Shown: positions 34,771 through 46,680, numbered from the stretch's first letter. The stretch: DNA of 64,000 nucleotides from Cyrtodaria siliqua (GCA_037043455.1 JAWPHD010010198.1:1-64000); one strand, 5' to 3'. The notes: generated by a model from the letters alone, not told the origin. Translations and numbers: made by a program.

Positions 34771-35783
34771 TGTTTTATCTTCAGACATACAGTATTCCGT
34801 TACAATAAGGAATAACACGGGAAACGAAAAGTGCCTGCATGGCGACATTGAGATGTGGGAGGCTGTGTAAATCACAGACACTCAAAAATGCCATTGACCC
34901 AAGCGATAACACATATCAGCACCACTTTACAACCAAGTGTGCCCCAACTAAATATAGCCGAGAAATATAGTCATCAAGACTTTAATGATGACGTCGACCT
35001 TTACTTCGCTGTTTATTAATTATTTAATACCAGAGGCAACCTACCCTTCAAGCTTATCGAGGTTTATTTAATGGCATTTTGAATTGTTATCAGCTCGGTT
35101 ATTCTACTTTGGTAAGAATTCATCTTCAGATCCCACACATCAGGTAATGACAGCACAGTTTAGATCCGATGGAACAACGTTGTAACACATATACAGTCAC
35201 TTATCTTCCTATACATATAAAACACAGTTGGATACAGTAATAATATAAGCACTTTCACACATAACCTATTGCATGCAGCTTATATTAAAGTCTCTATCCC
35301 GCCATCAACAGGAACATTTAACAATTGATGCACACCGTTTCTAAACTTACTGAAGTCAAGGTTTATTATATATAGTAATACATAATATGTATATAATATG
35401 TTTTGAGAATCTAAAATGTGTGTGTGTGTGTGTGTGTGCTCCTAATATAAGCAAACACAACAATGAGAAAATTGAGCAACTGACCAGCAATTGAGCAATT
35501 AACCTCACTCTAACCTACATAAATATAATGTGTTACAAGCGCATGGTGATGTTATATGTCTGTCCACTTTGAAAGATCAAGTTTCTCTATATTGTCGCAA
35601 CTTAACAAGGGATTTCTGAAATATAAAACATAAAAACAGATTTATAAATATCATTTGCTTTTTGAAAATAAATCGTTGTAACGTACATCATACACCTTCA
35701 AAAAGTGGGTCCAAGAGGGCCTGTATCTGTCTACTGGGTTATGGCAGGAGGGTACCCATAAAGCTTTTAAATGATTTTTCATG
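34771..35783. other. 3' flank of the peroxidase gene
   Basis: No coding exon recognised. A (TG)n run lies at about 35417-35438. Confidence 0.5.
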
Positions 35784-35820
35784 TCATTTATAAACGACTT
35801 CTGACACATTTGGTGGAAAT
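35784..35820 (-). pseudogene. peroxidase terminal exon
   Basis: The acceptor ctctag is followed by A TTT CCA..., encoding FPPNVSEVVYK and then TGA at 35786-35784. It completes the codon left open by the previous exon's phase-2 donor. Confidence 0.7.
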
Positions 35821-35953
35821 CTAGAGAAAATGATGCATAGGCACGTACATGCCATGATGCGTACATGTTGAAATTACTTCATATTTAGTCGAAAGACGTA
35901 AAAGCATGTGTTTAACTATCGTCATATTAAGTAAATATTACATAAGCACTTAC

Positions 35954-36059
35954 GTGCACCGACACGCAGGTCTAAATACACGATTCTGTAGCACTGGTAC
36001 ATCCATGTTTTCACAAATAAGCCTGGCAAATGTCGTCCGTTTGATAGACTTTAGCTGAT
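35954..36059 (-). pseudogene. peroxidase exon with C-terminal helix
   Basis: Encodes DQLKSIKRTTFARLICENMD and then VPVLQNRVFRPACRC, the standard end of animal peroxidase catalytic domains (ql..irk.tlariicdn). The acceptor is tccacag and the donor AC|GTAAGT. Confidence 0.85.
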
Positions 36060-36324
36060 CTGTGGATAAAAAAATGAACATCTCTGAGCATGCTTGGTAC
36101 AAAAAAAAACATATTACAGAGTTGAATACGATTGTATGAATTGATCAAATGGAAAGTATGTGGTTCTACTGACTGCTGCTATTGAAATAGTGAGAGCCTG
36201 TTGTAATGACTGATGTCAGGTAGCACAACTTTTCATTTTCAATATACATTTTTGTTGGATTTGGTCGGGTATGTTTATTACATCTGATTGGTTTTAACAT
36301 ATAGTTAATTTTATTATACCACGG

Positions 36325-36400
36325 GTTCCGTTAGCCGAGTGGACAACACATGGTTCGAGTCTCAATGGCGCGTCATTGATGATAATAAACACTCAACAGG
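36325..36400 (+). mobile_element. tRNA-like SINE head
   Basis: GTTAGCCGAGTGG (A-box-like) and GGTTCGAGTCTC (B-box-like) are only about 20 nt apart, so this is not an intact tRNA. It is probably a shortened SINE or tRNA pseudogene. Confidence 0.45.
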
Positions 36401-36529
36401 ACGAGTTCCATGCCAAGGGACGCCGGTGTGCGGAAGTGCGGACTATTTGACAAACGTGTGCAGTTCTTCCCCGACAGCATTGTAGTCGTTTGAAAATCAG
36501 GATGTTCATGTTAACTGTGTAAACTTATT

Positions 36530-36700
36530 AGAACGAAACAGGTCATCAGTTTGCAACGCACTGCATCTGTGCATGTTAAGTGGTATACACATTTACAGTT
36601 CGCCACTATGCTTTCCTCTTTGACTATGGATTCTATGATGATGTCTTCCTAAATAGGGAATGGGATAGTGACGTTAAATGTGCGTCAATCTGGGCTTTTC
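36530..36700 (+). mobile_element. RT-element C-terminal fragment
   Basis: cagtttgcaacgcactgcat, cacatttacagttcgccact and atgctttcctcttt match the RT C-terminal block of 13160-13270. It is diverged and frame-broken, in the peroxidase intron. Confidence 0.65.
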
Positions 36701-37248
36701 GTGCCCGTTAAAGGAAATGTAGCAACACAGCCAAATCATCATTATTATTGAGAGTCTGAAAACTTGAATAAATGTGAAAGAATTATCAAAATCGGATGAT
36801 AAACAAATAAAATATGACCAAGTGAAGGTCCTGTTGAATCGGATATGGAAGCCGCCATTTTGAGAGCTGTGACATCACAGTTCTAAATCCCCATATATGG
36901 AATATTTATTATTCACGACTTTTATATCTATTTTTATATCCCATAAGGTTGGCCGACAACAATGAGATGTCAATAAAAGATAATTAGTTTAAACATATTT
37001 TATTCATTGTATTTACAAGTTAAGCATATATACAATAACAACAAATAAAAGATAATTGAGCATGGGAGTACCGCGATGCACTATCAGCTTGGGTTAATTA
37101 TGAAAGGACACACAATAGGTATCCCACATGTAAACAGGTTAGAAATGCTCTCAGGTCAGGTCACATGAGTGTGGAACAATGTCTGAAAAATGGGACTCCA
37201 TGTTCATGCCTAGAGCAGAAATGTTATATTTGTTAATACTATCATGTT

Positions 37249-37373
37249 ATTAAGTGGTTTCATATTGGCCCAGTTATTGGTCCAAGGACTGTCATATTGG
37301 CCCAAGGCCGAAGGCCGCGGGCCAATGTGACAGTCCGAGGACCAATAACTCGGACAATATGAAACCACTTAAT
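37249..37373. repeat. long near-perfect hairpin
   Basis: Arms of about 55 bp (attaagtggtttcatattgg, cagttattggtcc, ggactgtcatattggccc) pair with the complementary right arm with few mismatches. The turn is aaggccgaaggccgcg. It resembles the other hairpin repeats in the window but has a different sequence. Confidence 0.8.
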
Positions 37374-38196
37374 TAATGACAATTTTATTAATTAACAGCC
37401 ACTACAGTATAATTTGTTTTTAAATAAAATTATTTTGACATACTTTGCGTTTATTTATAGTAGCGTTAATTGCATTTATATATCAAAAAGCGAGCGCGAA
37501 TGACGTTACTTAACGTGAATGACGTCACTTAAATCTCGTATTGGCGAGTTTCTTCATATTGGCCTTGTTTTTTATATTGGCCGGCTTACGGTTCATATTG
37601 GCTGAGTTTGCGTCGTATTGCGTGTAGAGTTGCTAGTAAAACAAGGCAGATATAATTAAGTTAATTAATAATGAACTATATAAACTCATATTAATCCGTA
37701 ATTCCATATTAGGTCCCTCAGTACATATGACTTAATTGTTCCCACGAATTATAGACTAATATTGACGATTGCTATCGTCGCCACGTTGTGGTTAATACAG
37801 TAGTACTCTAATAAATCAGATGAAAAGTGTCATGGAATTCCAGAACATTTTTTAGGGGGGATAAATGACCTGTATTACATGTTGCTGAGAAAAAAACAGA
37901 GCAAACGGTGAAGAAACAAAATAAAAAAAATTAAAAAAAATAAAGAAAAAAACCTGTGAAAACATCCTGAGACGATGGAACCTATACCTTGACGTGTTCG
38001 TTGGCGGAGGGACTATAAACCTTAGAATTACACACACAGACGATGGAACCGCTTTAAAAACACACACACACAAATAGGTTCATTCAGAGTTCAACATACA
38101 GGTAAACTATAGGATAGGAACCGACTATTGTTGCTGAAAAACAGACAACGAAATGTCATATTAGACATAAAGACATTGCCGTAACGCGATACATAC

Positions 38197-38378
38197 CTTC
38201 AGTGAAACCGACCCAATTTGTTTCTTGTTTCGGTGGATTTTCATAGTAAAATCTGTCACCAACTTTTAAACGCCTGAATTCTTCAGCCAACAAACAGGCA
38301 AAGGTTGGTCCAACTTGGGCTCCTTTCACTTTAGTTTCTCTCAAAGCTCCAGGGAACAAGTCGATATCATCTGGATGT
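38197..38378 (-). pseudogene. peroxidase exon, [13 protein letters not shown]
   Basis: Open exon encoding [36 protein letters not shown] and [10 protein letters not shown], all strongly conserved in animal peroxidases. The acceptor is ttttcag and the donor G|GTATGT. Confidence 0.9.
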
Positions 38379-38399
38379 CTGAAAACATAAACTAGTTTT

Positions 38400-38470
38400 A
38401 GAGCAGGTATTATATATATATACCTGTATATATATTTATGATCCTCATATATATATATATATATGTCCAT
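38400..38470. repeat. (AT)n-rich microsatellite
   Basis: Two interrupted tatata runs inside the peroxidase intron. Confidence 0.8.
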
Positions 38471-38744
38471 GTGTGGAGAAAAGTAGAAATGTAAATAGCA
38501 GCTAACAATTTCATTATATTTCAAATAAGTTTAAACAAATAGGAGGAAATATTGTCATATAGAAACCACAGCACCCAAACGTAGAAGCAGGTTCGCATTT
38601 TACCTCAGACTAAATCAAATGAGCAAACTAAATAAGGAGTGCGCTGTTAAAGCTCAAGCTCTTCCGCATGAGGAACGCCGTGTGTATAGGTCCAGGTCAG
38701 TATAGTTCAATAACATTGACGTTATATACAAATGAACGACTTTG

Positions 38745-38950
38745 GAGGGTTGTTAGGGTCCGTCACGTGTAACGAAACACAAACAAGAGAGTAACGTAGT
38801 AGACTCGGTTTTATTGAGTCTCTGAGTGAGATATAATATAATTTGAAACACATGTAACGCCCACTACCACCGGCTTACCACTACCATCGGCTTAAGCGGT
38901 ATTCTACGTTAAGGCCACATTAAACAAGAATGAATGATCTAATAGCTATT
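38745..38950. mobile_element. MITE-like repeat, cggcttaagcggtatt family
   Basis: Carries aaacacaaacaagagag, gactcggttttattgagtct and catcggcttaagcggtattc, as in 25923-26318. Confidence 0.65.
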
Positions 38951-39589
38951 GTCTCTAATGTACGCTGCTTTCTAATTATTCCTTAAATTAAATGCAAAGG
39001 TATATTTTAACTTAGATCTGTAAATATATGTTGCCTCCACACGCAGATGTTCTGTGAACACGGTGCAATACACGCACATACTGTCAGAGTTTCCTTGTCA
39101 AAATAGTTCTCTATATTATTCTCTTCGCCTATGCCATTGACTACCTTATATTTGTAGAGGGCTTGGAATTCATGCTAATTTATTTCTCAGGCTTTTTATC
39201 ATGATTGACTCATGTATGGTTTGTTGAGTGGTGCAAGAAAACAAACAGAAAGTTCTGCAAGACCGAAATCAAAAGGATCTATGCTTAGTCTGAATGTCCT
39301 TAATTAGCTATCCCGTCAACAACAGTCCTATTTTACAACATATGTACACTGTTTATAAACCCACTGACGACAAGGTATTTATATATAACTTACACATTTC
39401 GAGAATTCAAACTCTATAGACAAAATATTAACCGCTTTAATCAGCATATTCAACGACAGGTATTTTAAGAAACCGTAAATAAAACCTATATTTTTAATCG
39501 CACATATACATTATTATATGACCTGAATACCTGAATAAAGCTTTGATAAACTCTTTTGTAGTGTAACTTTTGCCGTTATTTGGCGGGTT

Positions 39590-40110
39590 AGTTTGTTTAA
39601 TAACGTTTTATATTTATGAAGGGTGAACCTGGAGTATACAATGTTAGCGCCAGATAGCATTTTAATGCTGGTGCGCCGTAATGCCCAATTTAGCTCAACT
39701 GTAATGTTTGTCTTAAATCGTGTCTTGTCGTGCTTTTAACGGTTTATTCTCATGTTTCTCTGGCTACTAAGTCATTGCGTTCTTACTTTGTGATTTTCCA
39801 GGCTGTTTTTATACTCATATATACATGTTTATCTTTGTTTTACTTATATTGCCAGTTAATGCTGCCTAGTTTGTAAGAGGTAACAGAATGGCGGGGATTT
39901 CATTATTTAGTCCCGTATAATTGGGATAACAATAGTACAAGAGCGAGGTTTGTTTGTTTTTGTCCAATGATCGTCCAAATTCCATACCCTTGTTGTCAAC
40001 CATTGTATGCCTGTGGTGTCGCACATTTTTCTTCTATTTATCCATGTGATTGCTGTTTGTTTTTAACATACGTGTTTTCGGAGTTGTGTAAATGCTACAT
40101 TTTCCTTTGC
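39590..40110 (+). mobile_element. RT-element 3'-end fragment
   Basis: ttacttatattgccagttaa, ggcggggatttcattattta and aatgctacattttcctttg match the dispersed 3' block. Located in the peroxidase intron. Confidence 0.6.
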
Positions 40111-40329
40111 ATGCTTTGAATCAAGTTGGTAAAAAACAAGGTGGCACATAAATAAGGCTGATCTTTACACTTAAGGGCTCATTTTACTTCTTGGCACCGT
40201 TTAAACAATAATAAAACAATAACATTTATCAATAAAAATTTATTAATAGTATAATTTTATTTAGTTTACACCTATTAATATAATCAAGCTACACAGTTTA
40301 TACAATCACCCTTACTTGTGCGGATGACA

Positions 40330-40505
40330 GTCATGATGTGGGAGGAAACCAGAGATCCGGGGGGAAAACACACGTGTCCGAATGAATGATCACAGAATCT
40401 CTGAGTGGGCAACCACCGCCACGGCTCATTTACAATGCCGATAGGCGAAATCGAACCTGGGTTGCACTGGTGAAAGTGAGTGCGCTATCGACTGCACTAG
40501 GATAC
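40330..40505 (-). mobile_element. tRNA-derived SINE, minus strand
   Basis: The minus strand reads CCTAGTGCAGTCGATAGCGC, then cccaGGTTCGATTTCG (B box), and later ctctggtttcctcccac, a tRNA-like head plus a central motif seen in animal SINEs. Confidence 0.6.
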
Positions 40506-40595
40506 AGCATGTGTAACTTTTAAGAGGTGTGTTTATTTATGCAAATTACAAATGTGATTTTCAATGTTTCTAAACGCAACATGTTGGACTCATAC

Positions 40596-40834
40596 CTGTA
40601 AACTTCTCGGAAACGGTCTGCTACGTTAGCTGTAAAATCACCATCAGGCTGACCAATCTTGTTAAATTCATCTAATGTAATTACAGGAAGTTTACAGAAA
40701 TCACGCCATCTGTTGTATGACGGAATTCCATGGTCACGCCCTCTTTGGATATTGACAGCTGCCAGGTCGAGACTTTTGTTATTTGCGTTATTGCGTCAAG
40801 AAAAAGTAGATCCCGAACACCTCTGTTAAAAAGA
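40596..40834 (-). pseudogene. peroxidase exon with [13 protein letters not shown], one frameshift
   Basis: The first part reads [14 protein letters not shown]. After a 1-nt shift within 40773-40797 the frame continues [20 protein letters not shown] and then [18 protein letters not shown]. The acceptor is tttcag and the donor AG|GTATGA. Confidence 0.85.
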
Positions 40835-41406
40835 CTGAAATTAGAAATATAATCAGTTTACAATATGAATATAATGATCGAGTTAAGGCTGTTGTTTAAT
40901 AAAGGAATAACGAAACGAAATTATGCACGCTCTTCTATCTACTGGTATACTTGTCATTAAAGGCAAGCATGTCAGATTTTAAAATCATGTGTTATAGGAG
41001 AATAAAATAATCTATTATCTTTCAATATCCATCAACGCGTTCCAACTGTTTCATTTGTGAAATTTTCACCGCAAATAGGTCACATCAAGTATGTTACAAA
41101 AAACGAAGATGGCAGTATATCGGTGTTTAGGTATAAATCATCTGGCATGTTTTTTTATATTAGCACCGGATGTTGGCCATATTTGGGAACATGTGACCTG
41201 ATTTATTATGAAGCAAGATGGCCAAGTTTAAAAACTGGCGGTTGACACCAAAAAAAGTAAAATTTATCAATTTTGAGACAAGCATGCTATTTTTTTCTGA
41301 AAAAGAAAAACATGATAAAAAACAGGAGGTATTTGTTTTGTTTCTTTCAAAATGAAAAACATATTTCTTGATTTAGTAAATACTTCTTATATAACAGATA
41401 AATTAC

Positions 41407-41863
41407 CCGTCTTGTTTGGTGGCAAAGTCGTTCACTAGCCACCTTGAAATTCCTTCACAATATGAAAACACCATATGAGGGTTGTTATATGTTTCTTCTA
41501 TAGGCATTATATGTTCTGCGTAAAATGATGAGTTAATGGCTTTTGGATAGTTTGGTATCGCCGAGTGACCAAATCGGAAAGAAGCCGCACCGAAGTTTGA
41601 AGAAATGGTAGCGTTACAGTGTCATCATAGACGTCATTATAAACGTCATTGGAAACTGTTAACCCATACTCTTGCATGACGTCATTTCCGAGGACTACAA
41701 TGCTGCAGTACAACAATCACAAGTTTCCTGGATTCTTGATAAAGTCGTTCGTCATTCCAGTGAGGGTTTATCTGCGCAAGTTTCGATGCAATTCGGTTGT
41801 GTTCCCGGAGAAAGAATGTATGACTTGTTGAGAGATTTGGAACAACATTTACTCGAACATCAC
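41407..41863 (-). pseudogene. peroxidase exon with proximal-His region, two lesions
   Basis: Starts [20 protein letters not shown] and continues with the REHNRIA motif. Near 41700, RKLVIVVLQ runs directly into the coding for [19 protein letters not shown], losing several residues (expected QHI.YNE.LP) and shifting frame. Near 41613 a 1-nt loss separates YDDTV from NATISSNFGAASFRFGHS. The exon ends CEGISRWLVNDFATKQDG|GTAATT. Confidence 0.85.
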
Positions 41864-42109
41864 CTGCAATAACGATGAATACAGTAGCAAATTCTATATA
41901 ATATATTAACAAAAACGTTTTTGGAACAATGTTAACAACTTATCCTAAGACACTTGCTTCAAGAATATGTTTCAGGGTCTGTTAAATTATTTCTATCTGA
42001 CTCGTACCCTGGGCTAAGAATAACATGACTGTTAATTCAAACAAGTGTGTTGGTATTATGCTACACAAACGTTGAATGTGGAAGAAAACATCCGCTGATA
42101 AAGACGCGC

Positions 42110-42300
42110 AATCGACACGGTGTATCCTCAACCTTCCATGGCGGTAGCCCTACTGTCAACCCTTTTATATTTGTGACACATGCATTGCCTTTTATTTATC
42201 CTCGTAGGTGTTGTTTGTTTCGATGATTGTTTTTAGTTGACTGTGGTCCTTGAATGCTATATGTCTTCAACTTTTATATCTACTTTTAAGGTTATGATGC
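42110..42300 (+). mobile_element. RT-element 3'-end fragment
   Basis: ccatggcggtagccctactg, tcaacccttttatatttgtg and gtggtccttgaatgctat match the dispersed 3' block. Confidence 0.55.
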
Positions 42301-42960
42301 AACACGCTATTACTAGACCACAATCCACTACAGACCGTATTTCACTGGTCACGTACGTGGTCTTAATCAACCGCTAGACAACTCATAGTTCACTATATTG
42401 GTCTACTTTTAGAAATAAGTATATATACTCAGTTAAAAAAAAAGACATTTTGTAAATCTATTTTTGGAAATATTCGAAAAGTTGTAATGACAAATTTAGC
42501 AAAACAAGTTTTAAAATTTATCAAATGTATGCATTAATAAAGGGATGATACAGTTGTATGAAAAGTTCCTTAAGTAACAGTTTGAGTTCTTCAAGGTAAA
42601 TCGAGAGCAAAAAAAATAAAAAGCTTGCAAAATGCATGGAGTTAATTGGAAAAACACAAGATAATAGGCATCTTGTTAATTGCTTGTTTTCTGCAATTTT
42701 CTATCAAACTTGTAACTTTTTATTAAATATAAAGCAATAATGTTTGAACACATTTATGACGTTAAAGCTTACAGCAATGTTCGTTATAAGGATGATTTTG
42801 CAAATGTGAGTGCGCACTTTTATTTTTCCTATTTTTTTTTTTGATTCAGTACATTTATTATCATGCAGCATTCCAATAGGATTGTAGTCAATAGGGAAAA
42901 AAGAACAGAAATGCACTTTCAAGAACGTTCTTTGGTTCATTTACACTGCAACGATATCCC
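42301..42960. other. peroxidase intron, no feature
   Basis: AT-rich; no exon, RNA gene or repeat recognised. Confidence 0.5.
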
Positions 42961-43275
42961 GGTTAGTCAACTTTTAATATTTTTATATGTACATTGCTGT
43001 ACAATGAATATTATATATACATCTTTTGTACAATGAATAATATATAAATCTTTTGTACAATGTATATTATATTATTTTTTTTGTTCAATGTATACTATAA
43101 ATACATTTGTGTACCATATATACATTTGTGTACAATGTATACTATATATACCTTTGTGTACTTTATATACTATATATATACATTTGTGTACAATATATAC
43201 TATATATATACATACCTTTTTGTACAATATTATATTATATAGACATTTTAATACAATGTATATTACATGAAATGT
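42961..43275. repeat. AT-rich tandem repeat (tatacatttgtgtacaatgta)
   Basis: About ten irregular units of 25-40 bp sharing tttgtacaatgtatat(ta)t and catttgtgtacaatatatac. Overlapping open frames in several phases are artefacts. Confidence 0.8.
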
Positions 43276-43433
43276 TGTACATTTTGAAAAATATAATGCC
43301 TTGCAATAGAAATTAAAGGGACATGATATAAATAGGTATAAACATAAATAATTATAATGAATATACTTAAATCGAGGCCGGAGAGTTGTATACCATTTTC
43401 CAGGTATTAATATTTAAAGCATGTATTAATTAC

Positions 43434-43532
43434 CTGCGCTAAAACAATACTGATTAGATTGTGTCAATGTACATGATCTGGAGTTTGGATGTTTCGGAAG
43501 CAAACTGCCGCTATAGTTGATATTCATCATTC
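43434..43532 (-). pseudogene. peroxidase exon, CFSAG
   Basis: Encodes MMNINYSGSLLPKHP and then C-x9-CFSAG, the conserved segment just before AGDVR. Donor G|GTAATT. The acceptor region is part of a 37-bp tandem duplication (43522-43595). Confidence 0.8.
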
Positions 43533-43595
43533 CTTAAAGAAAACAATACATTAACGTTATTCATCATTCCTTAAAGAAAACAATACATTAACGTT
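43522..43595. repeat. 37-bp tandem duplication across a splice acceptor
   Basis: attcatcattccttaaagaa plus aacaatacattaacgtt occurs twice head to tail (43522-43558, 43559-43595). It duplicates the minus-strand ctttaag acceptor and the first bases of the peroxidase exon. Confidence 0.9.
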
Positions 43596-43679
43596 AGGCA
43601 AACACTACCTATCGTCACACAGGGCACTCTAGTTGTCACTACTACATACTATTAGTCATACTATAGTCTCATAATATAT

Positions 43680-43910
43680 CTCAAGTCGTGTACAAGTAGG
43701 TATACAAGTCGAACAGGAAATGTGGCATTCACAGAACACAGTCATCCAATTCAAAACAGACCACAACTATGACGAAAAAAGCAAAGTATGCGACACGAAA
43801 CACATGAAAAAATTGGCAATATGGGTACCGTCTTGCAACGGTCAGTTGCAAAAAAAAAAAAACACGCTGGGGGTTTAACCCAGGTTCTGACTTGTTACAC
43901 CATATGCGTT
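43680..43910 (-). mobile_element. RT-element 3'-end fragment, minus strand
   Basis: caagtcgaacaggaaatgtg, gcattcacagaacacagtca and gggggtttaacccaggttct match the reverse complement of the dispersed 3' block. Confidence 0.6.
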
Positions 43911-44199
43911 TTTGAGACATTTCATGTGTTTATTTGTAGAAGAACGTTGCACCGCGGAGGCCAAAGTCATACACACGCAGAGGACAACGACATGTATGTT
44001 TTATTCCTCAGACTACTGAAACATGAATAAACATAACATGCATGTGTACAACTGTTAAATGTTGACACTGTTTTAAAATAATACATAATTTATAGCCTAT
44101 GACCTATGTACATTAATTAATCTTAAACTAAAATTTTACTTAAACTTAATATTCCGACTTGTGAGGTGTATGTTCGGGTGAGTTCAAATATTTACATAC

Positions 44200-44301
44200 C
44201 GTTTGTAAAGTTACGGATAAGTTTATTGACCTCCGCCGATGAACCATACACCATACTGGCATCTATATATGACGTCACGTCGTTGATCTGTCCACGCTGA
44301 C
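44200..44301 (-). pseudogene. peroxidase exon, GQINDVTSYIDAS
   Basis: Encodes GQRGQINDVTSYIDASMVYG and then SSAEVNKLIRNFTNG, matching the family pattern REQ.N..T..iDaS.vYGs. The acceptor is cttaag and the donor G|GTATGT. It is the most 5' exon recognised. Confidence 0.85.
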
Positions 44302-45420
44302 CTTAAGCATATTATTAAAATACATGATATGGCCAGTCATCTTTTACAGTATGAAGAGCTACAAATCATACAGATAAGGTAAACAAAATATATATACCAT
44401 AAAACAATTGTCAAGTTGCTGTTTCCCTACTAACCCACGAAAAAGGGACCAAGCCAAATACTTTTAAAGACATTTTATATCATTAAATTATTATTTTTTG
44501 TCACTTTACGTCATTTTCAACACATGTAAGGTTATATATAGCCGATTTTTTTGTGGTGTAGGCAGATCTTATTGTAAAGGAAAATAAGAAGTTCGTTAAT
44601 TGTGAAATTAACAATTGCGGGAACCGTTCATGTGTCCATGACGTAACATGTGTGAACAAAATACACAACTCGTTTTCAAGTGAACGATTTTCTTAAAAAA
44701 GGGAATTATTTCTTTAATTAATTATATATGTGTAATTCGGTTAAAAAGTCAACACTTGATTTATACAATAATGAATATTCAAATGCTTAAGCTATTTGTA
44801 GTGAGAAAATATGATATGCCTATTGACCTGGCAAACAAGTAAAATATAGGCAAGAAAGCCTGAAAAGCCATCGTCTATAACGGTAAACACGTCAACGTAT
44901 TTGTCAAACGTTTACATTACCTATCCCTCGATCTCTTTAAATCGTTTTACCTACTTGCTTATACTTAAAAGGTAACAGTTTGAGAGCTTTCAACTTTTCT
45001 TCTTTATTCTACAAATGGTTTTGCAAGTTATTTAAAAAACTTCAGTTTTTGTATTATTTATTTGTTGATAAATATTGATTTGTAAGTTATGCAGAAAAAT
45101 AACGGGACACCAGGAAAATCAAGATTCTGTGTGACCCTATAAGAATTGTTTTTTTGTACTAATTGACTGATAATTGTTAAAAATATGTACCTGCACGTTA
45201 TCTGACTGCCTAGCATTATTAGTACATGCGTTTTAAAGCATTTAAAACCAAATGAAAGTAAACGTCAAAGTATCGTTTTAATTAGTATAGTAAAATAATA
45301 AGTATGTTATTTAACCGTATCTATCAATTAATAGGCGTTCGTAGATTAGAAACGCTTCTAAAACAATAGGTAAAAACAATAGGCAAAAACAGTGGCAAAA
45401 CTCGAACTGATCAAACATAT
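44302..45420. other. AT-rich interval, SINE tail fragment only
   Basis: 44510-44580 resembles the tail of the SINE at 25517-25860 (cacatgtaaggttatatata). No peroxidase 5' exon is visible here. Confidence 0.5.
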
Positions 45421-46350
45421 GGCAGAACCATATACAAGTAGGTATAAAAGTCCCCGAAAATAAAAATAAAGCATTCACAGAACACAGTCAAGCATAAACA
45501 CGCATTCAAAGCAAACAACAAATACAAGAAAAATAGAAACAAAGCATACGACACCGCAAACATAGAAGAGATGACAAATAGGGCAGCGGTCGGTGGAAAC
45601 AAGACCGCTGGGAGTTCATACCAAGTTCTAGGGTGCACCAAATCTCATGCTTATCATATTGCCATCCCAATAAAACAGGACAGTGTAAACAAATAAATTC
45701 ACTCCAGGTTATCCTCTAGCAAACTAGGCAACTTTAATAGACAATATAAGTAAAGCACAAATATGGACATGTGTAGATGAAAAGGCACAGAAAGCCATAA
45801 CACAAGTACACCGTCTTGGCAGAAGTCAGAGCTACAAGATAATAAACCATTAAAGACACAAGACAAGATTGAAGACAAACATTAAACATTACAATCCCTT
45901 CAGGATTTAGGCAGATGTCATCATAGAATCCAAAATAGGTCAGGTCATCGCAATGTCAAATAGGAACTGTAAACGGGTCAACCACTAAGCATGCAGTGGG
46001 TTGCAAAGTGATAGGGCCATAACACATTTAATAAAGATTTATAAAAGAGATCAATGTAACAAAGCTAAAGGAAACAATTCCGTTAAAGGTAACAATTTTA
46101 ACGCTAAAGGTAACAGCATCCGCTGAAGGTAACACTCACCTCTTCCGCTAAAGGTAACAAGGCTAACGCTAAAGATAACAACTTTTTTCAACATCTACAG
46201 TTTCAATGAAAATTGAGTAAACGGGTTATTTTTAGTGGTGTCAGCGCTGTTACCTTTAGCGGTAGAGGTAAGTCTTACCTTTAGCGTTGTTACAATCACG
46301 ACGAAGGATCTCACGAAGTTTGTTAATCACGTCACCATAGAAGTCAGGCT
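45421..46350 (-). mobile_element. RT-element 3' region, minus strand, with RT C-terminal end
   Basis: 45430-45850 is the 3' noncoding block (ggtgcaccaaatctcatgct, aaaacaggacagtgtaaac), and 45900-46050 the RT C-terminal end (aagcatgcagtgggttgcaa), in reverse. 46310-46360 continues it after an internal repeat insertion. Confidence 0.65.
46060..46300. repeat. cgctaaaggtaacaa repeats with inverted partners
   Basis: Five direct copies of (c)cgctaaaggtaaca between about 46080 and 46170 face two inverted copies (gttacctttagcgg and ttacctttagcgttgttac) at 46247-46290, so the block can fold back. It interrupts an RT-element fragment. Confidence 0.8.
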
Positions 46351-46389
46351 GATTTGAATGTTGAATGTTGTTTAGCGGCTCATCAACAC

Positions 46390-46680
46390 ACTGTAGGTTA
46401 TTTAGAGCCGCCCCAGAGAGAGGGGAAGGATACATAGGAATCCGGGAACCGTGCCCTACTCTTATTATCGAATAGATTCCTACGGTTCTTTAACATGCTC
46501 GGAGGATAGACCGATACACGGGACCGCCCGGTTTACGTCCCAATCCGACAGACGAGGCTAAGGGAACGTGTCTTGCCCAAGAACACACCGACGAAACTCA
46601 GTGGCACCACGGAGGATTGAACCCGGGGCCTCCGGTTATAAATCCGCCGCCATACCGACTGCGCTAATAGTCAGGCTGAG
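46390..46680 (-). mobile_element. tRNA-derived SINE, minus strand
   Basis: The minus strand starts with a tRNA-like head (gcgcagtcggtatggcggcg, ggccccGGGTTCAATCCTCC as B box), followed by a body with gtgccactgagtttcgtcgg. It is typical of a composite SINE; no copy elsewhere in the window. Confidence 0.6.

Larger units (their letters stand above)
35784..44301 (-). pseudogene. animal haem peroxidase gene, 5'-truncated and frame-broken
   Basis: Seven minus-strand exons in order: 44301-44200, 43532-43434, 41863-41407, 40834-40596, 38378-38197, 36059-35954 and 35820-35784 (TGA). Splice phases agree at every junction. Hallmarks of the family in order are [90 protein letters not shown] and [20 protein letters not shown]. 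Exon 3 has a deletion plus frameshift near 41700 and a 1-nt shift near 41613; exon 4 has a 1-nt shift in 40773-40797. The exons that should carry the distal-His motif (GQF.DHD) are not seen upstream. Such enzymes (peroxidasin or dual-oxidase-like group) oxidise halides or substrates with H2O2. Decay or assembly error is possible, but the multi-codon deletion favours decay. Confidence 0.85.

Noticed and set aside
35651..35866. A 71-codon minus-strand frame as a separate gene
   Set aside because: The real coding signal is a different frame in the same place: the short terminal exon of the peroxidase (35820-35784).
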